Positions 22,943 through 34,184 of a DNA stretch of 64,000 nt are shown piece by piece. Positions within the stretch are counted from its first letter, which is position 1. The number at the start of each line of letters is the position of its first letter. Source of the stretch: Eutypa lata (taxonomy: Eukaryota > Ascomycota > Sordariomycetes > Xylariales > Diatrypaceae); the NCBI GenBank assembly GCA_022661535.1, contig JAKULF010000010.1, forward strand, positions 930,001-994,000, in the 5' to 3' direction. The position numbers were made by a program, and so were the translations under genes. The notes under the pieces are model-generated. The model was not told the origin of the DNA and did not search any database. It worked only from the letters and a program-made list of their open reading frames with translations.

Positions 22943-24734
22943 ATGTTGCTAGTTTTTGATAGTGTTGTTTTCCGTGCACTACAAGGCATCGGTGGTGGAG
23001 GGTCTTTCTCTCTGAGCTAGGTGATTTGTCACCGATTTAGTTCCACCGGAGCGGTACTCAAAATACGTCTCGCAATTATCAATAGTCAGCTCCCTGGCCC
23101 TACTCTTGGGACCGATTGTTGGCGGAGCTATCAGCTCCCATCCAACGTGGCGGTTGATATTCATCATTAAGTAAATTAAAGTCCTTCAGAATACTACGAG
23201 TCTCTTGTAACGTGTTTCAATGTGCCCATCTCTTCTGCCTCTTTAATTTTCACCATCTTCGGTACCATGAGAGACCCCCTTTCTGCACACTCCTACTTCC
23301 TACATAATAAAGACTTTGGATTACCATGTAAGTCCTCAAATCGCTTACAGTTATAACTTTGCCATTTTAATTTACAAATATATAAGATGTTGTAATTCTT
23401 GTGATTATGCAAAGCGCATTAATTTATTAAAACCTGGCATCTTTTCCATTTTAAATTCGAATGTTATGATATAAAGTCTGGTTTTAAAAGTTCATATATA
23501 TATCTTGTATTTTCAGCTTAAAAATTAAAGGAGTTTATTTTTTTCGAGCTGTTTTGTATAGTAAGTTTATATGAAGCATGCAAAAGGTAAGGGCGTGCAA
23601 AAAGGGGGGCCTTATATGGTATGCCCAAAGACTTTGGACTCTTAAGACGTTCTAATTGGCATATGGGCATCTTTCAGAGGATTATCCAAGTCTACCTTGG
23701 CCATGATTGATATCCTTGGTTTCTTTCTTTTATTCTGCACAGTTCTATCGCTGACGGCCGGGTTCGAAGAAGCGGATGCCGATTTCCCATGGAAATCACC
23801 CTACGTGATTACCTTACTAACCATTTCCGGTTGTCTCTGTATTACTTTGCTGTTATGGGAGCGGAATGTCACCTTGAAAAGCTCGACTCGCGAGACTATC
23901 CTCCCATGGAGAATTTTCACAAACCGGGTTATGGTAGGAGTACTCATGTAAGCTGAGATTCATTACTACCCCATATTGTATGCTGTTATTAACCGACCTG
24001 GAAATAGGGGCTTGCGTTTCTTGGGTGGCCCTATTGTCGTTTCTATATTCCAATTGCCGGAGCGATTCCAACTCGTCTACGCACTCACAGGTCTGGATGC
24101 GGCCGTCAGTTTGATGCCATTTACTCTCGCTATGCCATTCGGTACGATTATAGTACCAGCAGTTGGTGGTAAAGTCAAGGCGCCCGCTATCTTTATCTTT
24201 TTTGCTGGATCATGTCTCCAAATAATCGGCTTCGCACTCTTTAGATATACCTGCCCAAATCTATGGCTTCGAATTACTGGCTCGCTTTGGATGTGGCATA
24301 AATTTCATGCCTTTATTCTTGGTTATCCCTAAGATGGTTGAGTTACGAGACCAAGGCAAGTCAGAATTGGTTAACTTTATCGCGTGATACTCATCTAATA
24401 TTTCCTAGCCTTAGGAATGGGTGCCGGAAACCAGTTTCGAATGATAGGCAGCGCTACTGTCATTACTGTTTCAACATCCCTTCTCAATAACTACCTTCGG
24501 GCCCAGCTGCCTAGTCTTCTGAGTGTATCAGAGGATAATCCTTTCCAAAGTCTTGGGAAAGATCTCGCTTCTCTGCCACCTGATTTACAAAATGAGGTCA
24601 GATTACTACTAGCCGAATGGTTCAATAGGCAAATGCTCGTCCTATGTGTGCCCGCAGCTGTCCAGCTTTCAGCCAGCCTTCTGGTATGGAAGAAAATGCA
24701 GATATCAATCCGAGAGGGGAATCGCAATTCATAG
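22943..24734 (+). pseudogene. MFS transporter pseudogene (DHA-type drug/toxin efflux)
   Basis: Family blocks occur in order but in broken frames. VFRALQGIGGGGSFSLS (from 22943) ends at a TAG at 23018. VPPERYSKYVSQLS and LLLGPIVGGAISSHPTW (23040-23170) follow in another frame. A 50-bp intron (23171-23220) has lost its acceptor: CAA stands where CAG is needed. VPISSASLIF follows. An A+T-rich insert lies before MIDILGFFLLF (from 23678). After a normal intron (23948-24007), SIFQLPERFQLV and AMPFGTII continue, then the frame shifts near 24240-24262 before YGFELLARFGCGINFMP. A GC-AG intron (24356-24408) leads to GMGAGNQFRM and the C-terminus. The first helices are missing. Such 14-helix transporters usually export metabolites or drugs at the plasma membrane, and the P450 upstream is a plausible former partner. 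Confidence 0.88.
23345..23575. repeat. A+T-rich insert within the transporter pseudogene
   Basis: About 230 bp of A+T-rich sequence separates two coding blocks of the transporter where only a short intron is expected. It may be a small RIP-affected insertion or decayed intron DNA. Confidence 0.4.
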
Positions 24735-25659
24735 TCATCATAAACAAGTCCATTCCCCTAAGATAGCAAATGCCAGCAGTATCAAGGTCCTGCCCTTTCA
24801 ATTGTGCGTTCAATAGCAAGAAGGGCTCCCGATACTGGCGGTCGTTGGTTGTAGGTGATGGGATGTTTTCTCTTCTTTGTGTTCTCTTGAGGGACGGCTA
24901 GGTTAATTTTGTGTGCACTTACATTCAGTGCAGGAGAAATGGGGCTTTTTGACTGTGTTTGTAATAAAAGTTAAGCCGCCCTGTGATTGGAATATCTTGA
25001 AAGCTCTCGTGTTTCACCGGTTTCAGGAAACTTCATTAAAGGGGTAGTCCTGAGATCAATATCTTAGCATGTTGCATAGAGAATTGATGTAGTGCGTTCT
25101 ATTTGATAAGACATTGGTCCGTCGCTAACGACGACTTGATTAGAAGACATGAAGTATACGGTAGATAAATAAGAAACCACTGGTCTTCACACCGAGACAA
25201 CTCGGAGGCCTAGAGCAATAGGATATCGCCATACAAAGAGACTTCACCTCTCTCTGTTGAGCTCTCAATATCAACGACCGGTAAGCAAATTTTCCTGCTG
25301 GGTATACCGCATTCGATATTACATAATTTTAAATCCGACCTAGATATCAGTGCTTATGGACTTATGTTCGGTATTTTGTTCTACCGGGCATGCAGAGTTA
25401 AAATGAACCAACTCGAAGAACTTTTATAATCTAAGCTTATTTCAGGTTTATGCCGTCGCTTTCTGATGTCATAAAAGTTGGTACCCTCGAATAGGCCCCC
25501 CTCCATTGAGGTATATCTATAGCTTAGCCTTGTGGACCGTTCAGGGGCTCACCGGTGTGAGTGGGCGTACCTGAAGTCTAAGCTGGATTGGAAATTGACG
25601 CATCAATAAATAAATGCAAGCCTACCTGTACCGGCGCCGAATCTGATCCCTGGATCTCC
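24735..25659. other. Intergenic, no gene seen
   Basis: Holds copy B of the short dispersed repeat near its start. No supported ORF. Confidence 0.55.
24836..24893 (+). repeat. Short dispersed repeat, copy B
   Basis: It shares an exact 24-bp core (24857-24880) and similar flanks with copy A about 7.9 kb away, in the same orientation. Confidence 0.5.
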
Positions 25660-26041
25660 CGGATCGGACTTCTGTCCGACTGCGTCCCCTGCCGTTCAAG
25701 GAACAAAGCGGGCCGACCAGTAGCGGATCAGCAGGAGGGGGTACAAGTACCTCCTTGAAATTACCGTTCGGTACCTCATTACGCCGTGTCAAGGCCCCCT
25801 GGTTGAGAAGCTATAAGAAGGATAACACCGACTGCCGAATCGGCGAGCTTACAGCAGGTTTCTATGCACTTTGACCCATTAATCGGCGAAAAAAGAGCGA
25901 TGGGCCGAACAGGTAGATCCCCCAGTACGGGGATATAACTCCACAAAGTCCCACGCCAATGACATCGCGCTCCGGTAATTGTGGGATTGCCCCGCGGGGC
26001 TGCAGCTCACCATTATAGATATGAGCTAGTCCCCCGTGGGG
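25660..26041 (+). promoter_or_regulatory. Upstream region of the GH28 gene with CreA-like palindromes and inverted repeats
   Basis: Two GC palindromes, CCCCGCGGGG (25990-25999) and CCCCGTGGGG (26032-26041), contain SYGGRG matches, the binding motif of the carbon catabolite repressor CreA, and lie about 160-210 bp before the GH28 start. Further inverted repeats are present: TCGGAC-TTCT-GTCCGA (25664-25679) and GCCGA-A-TCGGC (25834-25844). Repression of a pectinase gene on glucose would fit, but binding is inference. Confidence 0.5.
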
Positions 26042-26201
26042 CTTGCCGGTATCGTCATTCGTAGGTAGGTATATGCAGGCGGTCGAGAGAGAAATAAATA
26101 TGTGAGAATGCCGTAGTTAAGAACGCCCTCCGAATTTGCACAATGAGAGCACGTTCTTCAACTTGTCTATCATAGAGAGACCCCAAAGGTTGATTGAAAC
26201 C

Positions 26202-27623
26202 ATGTTCAAGCAGCTACTACTCTCGGCACTGTCGACCCAGGCGGCTCTCGCCGGCACACCCCCGCAAAGCTATGGCACCGTGTGCGTCGTCGAGCCGGCG
26301 CCACGGGGCTGCGACTCGGCGCCGACGATCATAGAGGCGTTCCAGCGGTGCGGTGTGGACAACGCGCCGGGCCGGCGAGGGCGCGTCGTGTTCCGCGACG
26401 CCGTGTACGATATCCAGAGCGTGCTGAACACGACGGGCCTGCGCCACGTCGACGTCGAGATGGATGGGACGACCCTGCTCTGGGACACCAACATCCAGTA
26501 CTGGCTGAACCACTCGCTGCCCGTCGGGTACCAGAACCAGACCAGTACTTGGCACTTCGGCGGCGAGGATGTTACGTGGAAAGGGTTTGGCACCGGTACG
26601 CTGGATGGGAATGGCCAAGTCTGGTACGACTTCGTCAATGGCACAAACAATTACCCCGGCCGACCGCATCAGCTCACCATCACGGGAACGCGCGACAGTG
26701 TGTTTGAGGGGCTTAGATTTGTGCAGAGTCAGATGTGGTAAGTTTCAGACTTTGTTTGGTTAGCGGAATTAGCGCAAGTTGGTTAATGTGTTTTAGGACG
26801 GTGACGGTCATCCACTCGGAGAACGTTCTTCTAGAGAACATCTACGTAAACAGCACCGATACCAAGCAAGATGTTGGTTTCGATTTCTCGTCACTAAACG
26901 TAAGCTGTTATATTGTCTCCTATCCTTGGAGGAAATTTGACAGGAGTGACTAACTTTATATGACTTGCATAGACTGATGGAGCCGACACGATATACGCCA
27001 ATAACATAACCTTCCGCAACTGGACGGTGGACAATGGCGATGACTCAATCGCTATGAAGGCGAATTCAACTAACATCCTTATCGAAGACTGCAAGTTCTA
27101 CACGGGCCTCGGTATTGCTATCGGTAGTATCGGGCAATATCCAGGCGCCTTCGAGACAATCGAGAACGTCACGGCGCGCAACATCGAAATCAACCACATG
27201 AGATATGGCGCATACGTCAAGACGTGGACGGGCGTGACAAGCGGGTCGCCACCGAACGGCGGCGGTGGCGGCCTCGGGTACGCATCCAACATCCTGTTCT
27301 CCAACTTCACGCTCAACAACGTCACGGGTATATTTGCCATCACACAATGCACCAGTTATAACGACGCATCCGGCAATTGCGATACGTCTGAGTTCAACCT
27401 CCGCAACATGCGTCTCGAGGACTGGTCAGGTGATGGTGTGAGCGACGTCGTGGCTAGCATACAGTGTAGTGCGGCAAGCCCGTGCGAAGGTATTGAGATC
27501 GAAAATATCAATATCGTAGACACGGTTAACAACACAGCGCCGGCGAATTACTTGTGCGATAATGTGGCAAGTCTGAATGGCTTCGAGTGTACTGGTCTGC
27601 CGTGGGAGGAGAACAATAGATAA
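26202..27623 (+). CDS. Secreted GH28 pectinase-like glycosidase (exopolygalacturonase / exo-rhamnogalacturonase type)
   Basis: Three exons (26202-26737, 26797-26899, 26973-27623) give 429 residues. A signal peptide of about 17 residues precedes a right-handed beta-helix domain. Catalytic acids are visible: NTDGAD (Asp218) and DNGDDS (Asp236, Asp237), with AYVKTW as the substrate-binding Lys region. The usual GHG histidine is replaced by Leu in TGLGIAIGSIGQ (about 257-267), which may be normal for this subgroup. The family hydrolyses galacturonan or rhamnogalacturonan backbones of pectin, and the sequence resembles the rgx-type exo-acting group of Aspergillus. Many NxS/T sites suggest heavy glycosylation. 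The first exon is GC-rich with strong codon bias. The upstream start at 26136 was rejected because the ATG at 26202 directly precedes the signal peptide. Confidence 0.9.
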
Positions 27624-28213
27624 ATGTATAAAGGTATCAGAGCTAGGATGGAAGGAATACATGATTTAAATTACTCAGGTATTGTTTACTATTAGAAAAA
27701 TTGTGCTTCAAAATGAAAGGCTGACTGGAGAGGGTCGTAAATGGTGCCGGGAGACCCTACTAATTACAATATAAATATGACTACATAAATGAGCCCTATA
27801 TATCAAATAACGAAGTTTAGTGAAACCCCGGATCCATATAATATTTTGAGAGCGACACGGTATATATGTTGGAAAAGTTAAGCAGTCGAATTATCATGTT
27901 CTACTTGTAGACTCACCTGCCAAGTATACATGAACTTACCACAGGCGGGTAACACCTTCTTGTAATAGAATAACGAAAAAAGGAGTCTGGTTTTGTTGAA
28001 ATTGGTGGCAGGTGCGATAGAGCAAGCCCTATGTACAGCCTTGTCGAGTCTTGAACCGTCATGATAAGACTTAGAAAATTCAACATCTACTTATCCCCTA
28101 ACACGGAATGGAAGCTCTCATAGTGATTAAACTAATAACGTTTGAACGCCCGATGTTCTATCGAAATCCAAGAAGTTTCAGGTTGAAGAATATCAGTTAG
28201 CCAGATGGTACAT
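27624..28213. other. Intergenic between convergent genes
   Basis: 3' regions of the GH28 gene and the NLR gene. No ORF, repeat or RNA gene seen. Confidence 0.6.
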
Positions 28214-31200
28214 TTAAGAGTCGCAGTAATTCAATAAGCCCTCGAAGTCTTTCTCGCAGAGCTCCGTTTGTGCAGGCCGAACCAAGGTTTCCAATCCTTG
28301 CCGGGCTTCTTCATAATACTTCTCAGCATCGCTACTACGCCCCAAGTCTTCCAATACCTTCCCTATGCGCCATGCAGTTCGGGCCTCCCCGCCCTTACTG
28401 AAGTTCCCAATGAGACCTAGATTCCCATACATTCTTTTGGTTTCCTTAAGCAGATCACTATAATCATGCTAGTGTTAGCAATGAAGCTGAACGGCAAGTA
28501 ACTTATCCCCCCTTTTCTTTTTAAAGGGGGAACGGATTGGGACAAAGTATTTTCTTAGCTATTACAGGCCCAATGATGACTTACAGGGCCTCGGCATTTT
28601 TGCCCATCAACGACATGAGCACAGAAGCTCGGTAAGCTGAACCGGCTGTTTGAAAATGATCGCCCAAAACATCTTTTCTGATGTTGAAACTAAGCATTAA
28701 CTCGCGCAACGCTTCATCCAGTTGCCCTCGGGCTGTGAGAATATTCCCACGGTTGAAGTGAATGCTTTATGTAGACGTTATTGAGTATACTAAAGTATTA
28801 GAGCACAAAGGAATGTAAAAATGAACATTGTCTTACTAGCCACTGTATTGAGAATACACTGGAATAACATTGGCTGTGAGGTTAGTAGACGTCTCGATGG
28901 CTATCCACGCCTTGTCAAGATTGTTAGTCTCGAGATATGCTAAACTCAGTATATCATAGATTGGGGATCGAAGTCGCACAGGTATGTGCGAAAGGCTTCC
29001 GGATGCTTCCAGTCTTGCCCTAGGCTCGTTATAGTCAATCAAATCCTGCCAGCGTCGTTGGTTGATCAAGGTAAGGGCTATGTTTCCCTGCGTTGCTACA
29101 GTGTTGACATTAAGTTCTCCTAGGTATTGCTTACGCACAGCCTCGGCTTTTGTCAACCACTCCCTAGCCTCGTCCTGTTGTTGGTGCTGCATAGCTATTA
29201 TTCCGCGGTTATTGTCCAAGTAGGACAGTTGAAGCTGTCCGTCTCTGGTGCGCAGATCGCAGTAAAACTCCGTTTCTTTGATTAGATCAAGTGATTTGGC
29301 CATCGACCCAGTTTCAAGGAGGTACCTATTCCAAATATATATTAGAAAGACTCGATCATTCACTGAAATGTAAAGACACACCTAGCACAATTGAAAGACA
29401 GTATCCACAGTTTATCGTTCGATTCAGGTACAAGGTTCCATTCTTTGATAGCGTTGTGTAACCGACGAATATGCGGTGCATAGAGAGCACATGTACTCCA
29501 ATGAGAGAACAATGTATCCGAAGTTGCCTGGCTTTGAGGGTGTTTCTCCAAGTATAGGTCTATTATGGCATTCAACAGCTTATTTCGAACTTCCTGGGTG
29601 ACTGTCTGCAGACTAACTGACTGCACTATGCGATGAATGGTATAACTATTTTGATCTTGGAACTTCTCGATCAGACCAAATCTTACCAGGCTGCGGAGAC
29701 TCTGAAGATATCTGGTTGTCATTAGTTTAAAAACATTACTGCTAAGCAATAATATAAAGAGGCAGGAATGGAAAATAATCACCTCGTCGCAGTAGGCTTT
29801 GAAGGAAAAATGTCTGAGAAGCCTCCACGCGTGCAGATGTCTCGAAGTGAGCTTGTTATAATTTCTGGGATCCTGTCTGGATCCATGAGAGCGAACATGA
29901 GCAGAAGAGTTTTGGCAATAGGATCTAGTGCAGTCAGAGAGACTGACCAAGCCGAAGAGAGGGTGTGATGATATCCCAAGTCCACGGCACTTGCTTCGTC
30001 TGCGAATAGTTCCTTTTCTTCATCCTTGTCCCGAAGAAATCCTAGAAGGTCGTTAATTCCGCATCCAACCTCTCTGATGAAGCCCCCCATCTGCTTCAAG
30101 CCTAGGGCCAAGCCCCCCATCCGCTCACTTAATACTTCAGCTGCGTCTTGGGTTTCCTTGTCATGGGGGGCTTCACTCCGTAGTTGTGCAAGTACAAACT
30201 TCCCTCCATCTTCAATGTTGAAGCTAGAAACCCTTATGTTTTCGATGTTGATGTTGAGTCCATTAGCGCAGTCAGGATTGCGGCTTGTGAAAATGTAGGT
30301 ACCAATGCCTGCTCGCGGGATATAATCATACAAGATTTGTGGCCTTTCGACGTTGTCAAAAACCAAGAGCCACGGCTCCGCTGCAGAGATTGTCAACGCA
30401 ATTGGCTTTTACACTCATATTTACCGGTGTAATACACTTACCTGTTTTCTCAAGCCAATTCTTTACAGCGTCGCGGTCTGTTTTTTTATCTGCATTTTCT
30501 TCATGCAACCCAAGATCTAGCGCCGCCTGCACGAAGCTATCGGCAAGTTTGTTTTCCTCATCGGCTGCCAACCATAAGATAGCCTTACGCCGTGATGTCT
30601 CAAAATGTGCAAGTTCCAATGCGATAGAGGTCTTCCCAACCCCCCCATTACCATATAAAGCTATGCCTTTCGAACAATTGGGACAGAGTGTTGGATTCAG
30701 TGCATCCCTGCACTGTTGAAGCTCACTTACCCTCCCAAAGAACTTTTCATTTCGGGCAAACGGGATGGAGTAGCAAGGCAGTGTTGCTACCATAGCTTCT
30801 GGTGTTTTCCTGGTCAAGAGCCTACGGATTTCCTCGTGTCTAGTTCCATCCACCATGAACTTAGCTACTTGGGATTCTGACTCTGCGATTCTACTCTGGT
30901 GTTGGATCTGGTCGATGTGCTTCCGCAGAGAAGCATTGTAGTTTTTCCACAATGATGAGAGCCAGTTTCCTTGACAGCGTTAGTCAATACAGGGTATCAT
31001 TAGACAGAAGTGAGATACTCACGGGCCGGATGTTTTCGCAAAATATTGATTGTCTCGAAGCAGAACTCCACAATTGCCTCATATACGTTTGCTAGAGCTT
31101 TCTCAAGTTGCACAGTATGAGGTAGATGAGTCTGATAGGACTCTAATCGGGGAAGTATTTGTCCAATCTCGGATAAACCAAAGGCTATCTTCTCCACAGC

Positions 31201-31641
31201 ATCACTTAGACGGCACGAAAGCTGTCACAGTCTCAGCACAAAAAACCTTTCTACCAATATATTTCAAGCCCTTTGCATATTTACCTCTAGGACCAATTTG
31301 ATTCCTCCCCAGCACAATGAAGCTATTTCAGGGTTACTCTGTATCGCCGTGTCAATGACACCTGTGAATGACAACAAATTCTGTAGAAATGGATCAATCA
31401 GAGTGAGTGCGCTTGCCGTCTTCTTTAGCTGATATTGCTTCTTAAGAGCTTTGATCGAGTCGATCAATTCGCCATGCGTGCGAACTTGTACAACCCTTTC
31501 TAGCTCTTTCGGGGTGAGCTGGGACTTGCAGCGCTCAAAAGCAGCAGTCCAGATGGTCGTGATATCTTGTTGGCCACTCCGCACCGTCCCTGTGCCGTGC
31601 CCACCTAGAACTAATGATTGGTTGGGTGTTGGCATAGCCAT
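28214..31641 (-). CDS. NLR-type STAND protein: N-terminal signalling domain, NB-ARC, TPR repeats
   Basis: Eight exons (31641-31285, 31221-31023, 30969-30442, 30380-29783, 29711-29382, 29325-28837, 28764-28585, 28457-28214) join in frame to 974 residues. Residues about 1-190 form a helical N-terminal domain of the type that starts many fungal STAND proteins (NPEIASLCWGGIKLVLE). The NB-ARC module follows: FGRVSELQQCRDAL, Walker A GNGGVGKTS (292-300), Walker B LLVFDNVE (about 366-373), TYIFTSRN, and GGLALGLKQMGGF in the GxPLAL position. HRIVQSVSLQ may be the equivalent of the MHD motif. The last 350 residues are TPR-like helices (ALRELMLSFNIRKDVLGDH, TAWRIGKVLEDLGRSSDAE). Such proteins oligomerise on ligand binding and control incompatibility, cell death or immunity-like responses. 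Seven introns (53-127 bp) all keep the frame, so the gene looks functional. Confidence 0.9.
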
Positions 31642-32353
31642 GATCCGCTATATCGCTCTACAGGTTTTTGGTGTTGTTTCTATTAAATGCAAGCAATATA
31701 GTGGAAAGATGCCATAACATCCCACGAAGATGCTAGAAAACAGACACATATTCTATCTAACTTAATGAGGCATCATTTGTCATATCTTCAACAAACCCCA
31801 CGTTGTGTCTTTGGAGCGGAATTTCACGGAATTGGCGTCAGCCTCTGTGGAGATAACAGAGCCTTGCTTTGAGTTCTTGACTACCACATCAAATTCGATA
31901 CTAAGCCGTTTAGGCAGCCCCCGACAGGGGTATAGATATTAGTAGGATTGCATTTACTTATCCCCCATGTTGGATGCACCAACATTTATTATCCATGAAT
32001 CCGATTGGAAGCATGTGACCAAGTTCATTGGTTGTCTATGTCTTACTGGTCCGATCAACATATCGTTGTAAGCCGCCAACATGTTGGTGATGAGCATCGA
32101 ACACTTGCATATTGGCGATGATCCTCGTGAGCCTATGTCTCGGGATTCCGGGAATTCCGATCAGTCAAGCCCTTTGTCTGCCTGAGCATGCAGCCCCTTC
32201 ACAATATGGAAGGAGATGCACTTCTTCTACGCTCTTATTCGGCTAAGGAGATATACTATCCGCGCTGCAGTATAATTAATGTACTTACGTCTTTGACGAC
32301 CGTTGACTTTGGGGTTTGGTTTTTTGTTTCCTCGGGAAATTTGCTTTGACAAC
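31642..32353. other. Divergent promoter region, NLR and CmcJ-like genes
   Basis: No ORF supported. The pyrimidine-rich leader of the CmcJ-like gene occupies the last part. Confidence 0.55.
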
Positions 32354-33500
32354 ATGGACATGGACAACGAAGATCAAATATCTACTACTCTACACTACCT
32401 CAAGACTGACCCGAAATGGGAGTCAGAGAAACCATTTACGCTCTTCGTTGATGTCAGTGCCATAATAGGGGCAAGGAACACTAATATTATTAAACAACCA
32501 GTTCCTGAAGTCTTGATCAACAATGCGCGCTCAGTCTTGGACAGTCTTTCTCTAGATCGCAATGGTTTCGAGGTCATTCAGTTAAGACCTCAAGACCAGC
32601 CGGGGTTCTTCGAAGATGCTTCTTGGGTAGAAGAAAATTACTACCCTTTTCTCTGTGGCTTCTTAAAGCAGCACCTTGGAGCCAAAGAAGTGCGAGTGTA
32701 CGAGCACAAGGTTGGTTGCCCGCCCCCTCACTATGCGTCTCAGCTGTTACATAGTGGAGCTACTTCAGCTGATCAAAACAACCATTGAAGTTACGTTATC
32801 GCCACCCAGGATTCGGGGATGAAACCCTTCGGGGACATGCCAACTACGATCCACCTATACCTCATGTGCATGCAGGTAATCCTTACCCTCCTACCTTTGC
32901 AAATGGATAATAGCGTGGTGGACCAACAAAGTACAGATATGACACCTGCATACGGAAGGCAACTCTTCGCCGAGAAATGGCCCGAGGCCCTGAATGCTGC
33001 ACGAACACAAGTCCTAAAGTATAGCCCAATCACTTCATTCTGGCCCAGTATCTATCTACGTAGATAGCGAATACTAATAGTTTTCTTACTAGTGTGTGGC
33101 GCCCTCTGGTCGACCACGTAACGGAGTGGCCTCTTGCGCTTTGTGATTACGAGTCCGTGGATAATAAAGACCTCTGTGCTACAGACCAAATTAAACGGTT
33201 GAAAGGCTCTAAACCCTCAGACAACGCATTCGTACAGATTGAAAGCTACGTTGCACATCATAACCCAAAGCATCATTGGTACTACCTAAAAAACCAAGCC
33301 TTCCACGAAGGATGGCTGATCAAGCTCTACGACTCCAAATCGGATACAGCTCACAGTAAGTTAATGGAACTCGCATTTTGTTCCTTGGCATTATCTCTGA
33401 TTTACCTTTTTACGTAGGCATCTTGCATACTTCGTTTGATATTGGGGAAGGTTGCTCCGCTCGACGTAGCTGCGAAATGAGGGTCCTTGTGAAATATTAA
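32354..33500 (+). CDS. CmcJ-like (GA4 desaturase / P8-type) putative hydroxylase-methyltransferase family protein
   Basis: Five exons (32354-32710, 32791-32875, 32937-33018, 33093-33355, 33418-33500) give 289 residues. Family blocks appear in order: FEVIQLRPQDQPGFFED, an EENYYP segment, VYEHK, then PHVHADMTPAYG with the conserved HxHxD-like segment, VWRPL with WPLALCDY, PKHHWYYLKNQ, and a final HTSFD block. The family takes its name from cephamycin CmcJ and includes gibberellin GA4 desaturase and NvfI-type Fe(II)/2-oxoglutarate enzymes. The HVHAD and later His could supply an iron site. The reaction here is unknown. The start at 32354 is the first ATG of the frame. Intron 1 has a GTTGGT donor and a GAAG acceptor and is the weakest junction. 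Position beside an SDR and an amidase suggests small-molecule tailoring. Confidence 0.82.
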
Positions 33501-33825
33501 CTTATACACCTCGAAGTTTTAGGCAGATAAATTTCACTAAGTTTCCTGCTCTTAAAGCTAGCCGTCTATGCCAAAAAGTGGCTGCTAAGATATCTAGGAG
33601 GTCTGTCACGGATTGAACAAAGATTTATTCCTAGTTAATGAACGACGTAAGATCCTGAGAAGTACATGTTGATACTACTTTAAGCCCCTAACTGCCATGT
33701 AACGAGTGCAACCCCAAGCCCACCATCACTATCCGCAATATGGATCCCGTTGGTAGTTCTAATTTCATACGTTAGGAGATAACCATTAAACTGTGATTGT
33801 CTAGTGGTACCAACTTACATTAACA
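33501..33825. other. Intergenic between convergent genes
   Basis: Nothing recognised. Confidence 0.6.
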
Positions 33826-34050
33826 CTAGCCACTGGAGTTCATGAAGACGATGCCGATTTTGGTTTCAACAGCACAAGCCTTAGTACTGCCCAAAGCATG
33901 AGGTTCGCGCGAGCACGACTCGCTGCCCGGGCACATTTTGACATCAGGCTCTCCTATAGGAGTGGTTGCGCCCGAATCAATGTCGTCGTGTACATCATTG
34001 GATAACTCCTGGAGATATGCTTTCCAGGGCTGTTCAAGCGTAGAAGCCAT
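33826..34050 (-). CDS. Small Cys-containing protein, unknown function
   Basis: A 74-codon ORF (ATG at 34050) with good promoter layout: a TATAAAGG box about 130 bp upstream, a pyrimidine-rich leader and ACTATGG around the start. It begins MASTLEQPWKAYLQELSNDV, and the C-terminal half has a CPGSESC pair plus a third Cys. There is no signal peptide and no membrane segment. No family is recognised. The small ORF at 12534-12689 also has a CPG element and a similar promoter layout, but the proteins do not align otherwise. A further upstream non-ATG extension of the frame is not credible. Confidence 0.5.
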   Translation of the reverse strand: MASTLEQPWKAYLQELSNDVHDDIDSGATTPIGEPDVKMCPGSESCSREPHALGSTKACAVETKIGIVFMNSSG

Positions 34051-34176
34051 AGTAATGAAATATCTTGGCAAATAGGAACAGAAAAGGATTGGCTTGAGGA
34101 GGGCAAAGATGAGATGATCAAAGTATGTTTACTTGATTGTAGAGTCAAATAAATCAGTTAATCTTCGAAGGGTGAC

Positions 34177-34184
34177 CTTTATAT
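34177..34184 (-). promoter_or_regulatory. TATA box of the small Cys-containing gene
   Basis: The minus strand reads TATAAAGG within GGATATAAAGGTC, about 130 bp upstream of the ATG at 34050. Confidence 0.5.

Noticed and set aside
26217..26669. Long minus-strand ORFs opposite the GH28 first exon
   Set aside because: They mirror the GC-rich, codon-biased GH28 exon; the plus strand has the signal peptide and family motifs.
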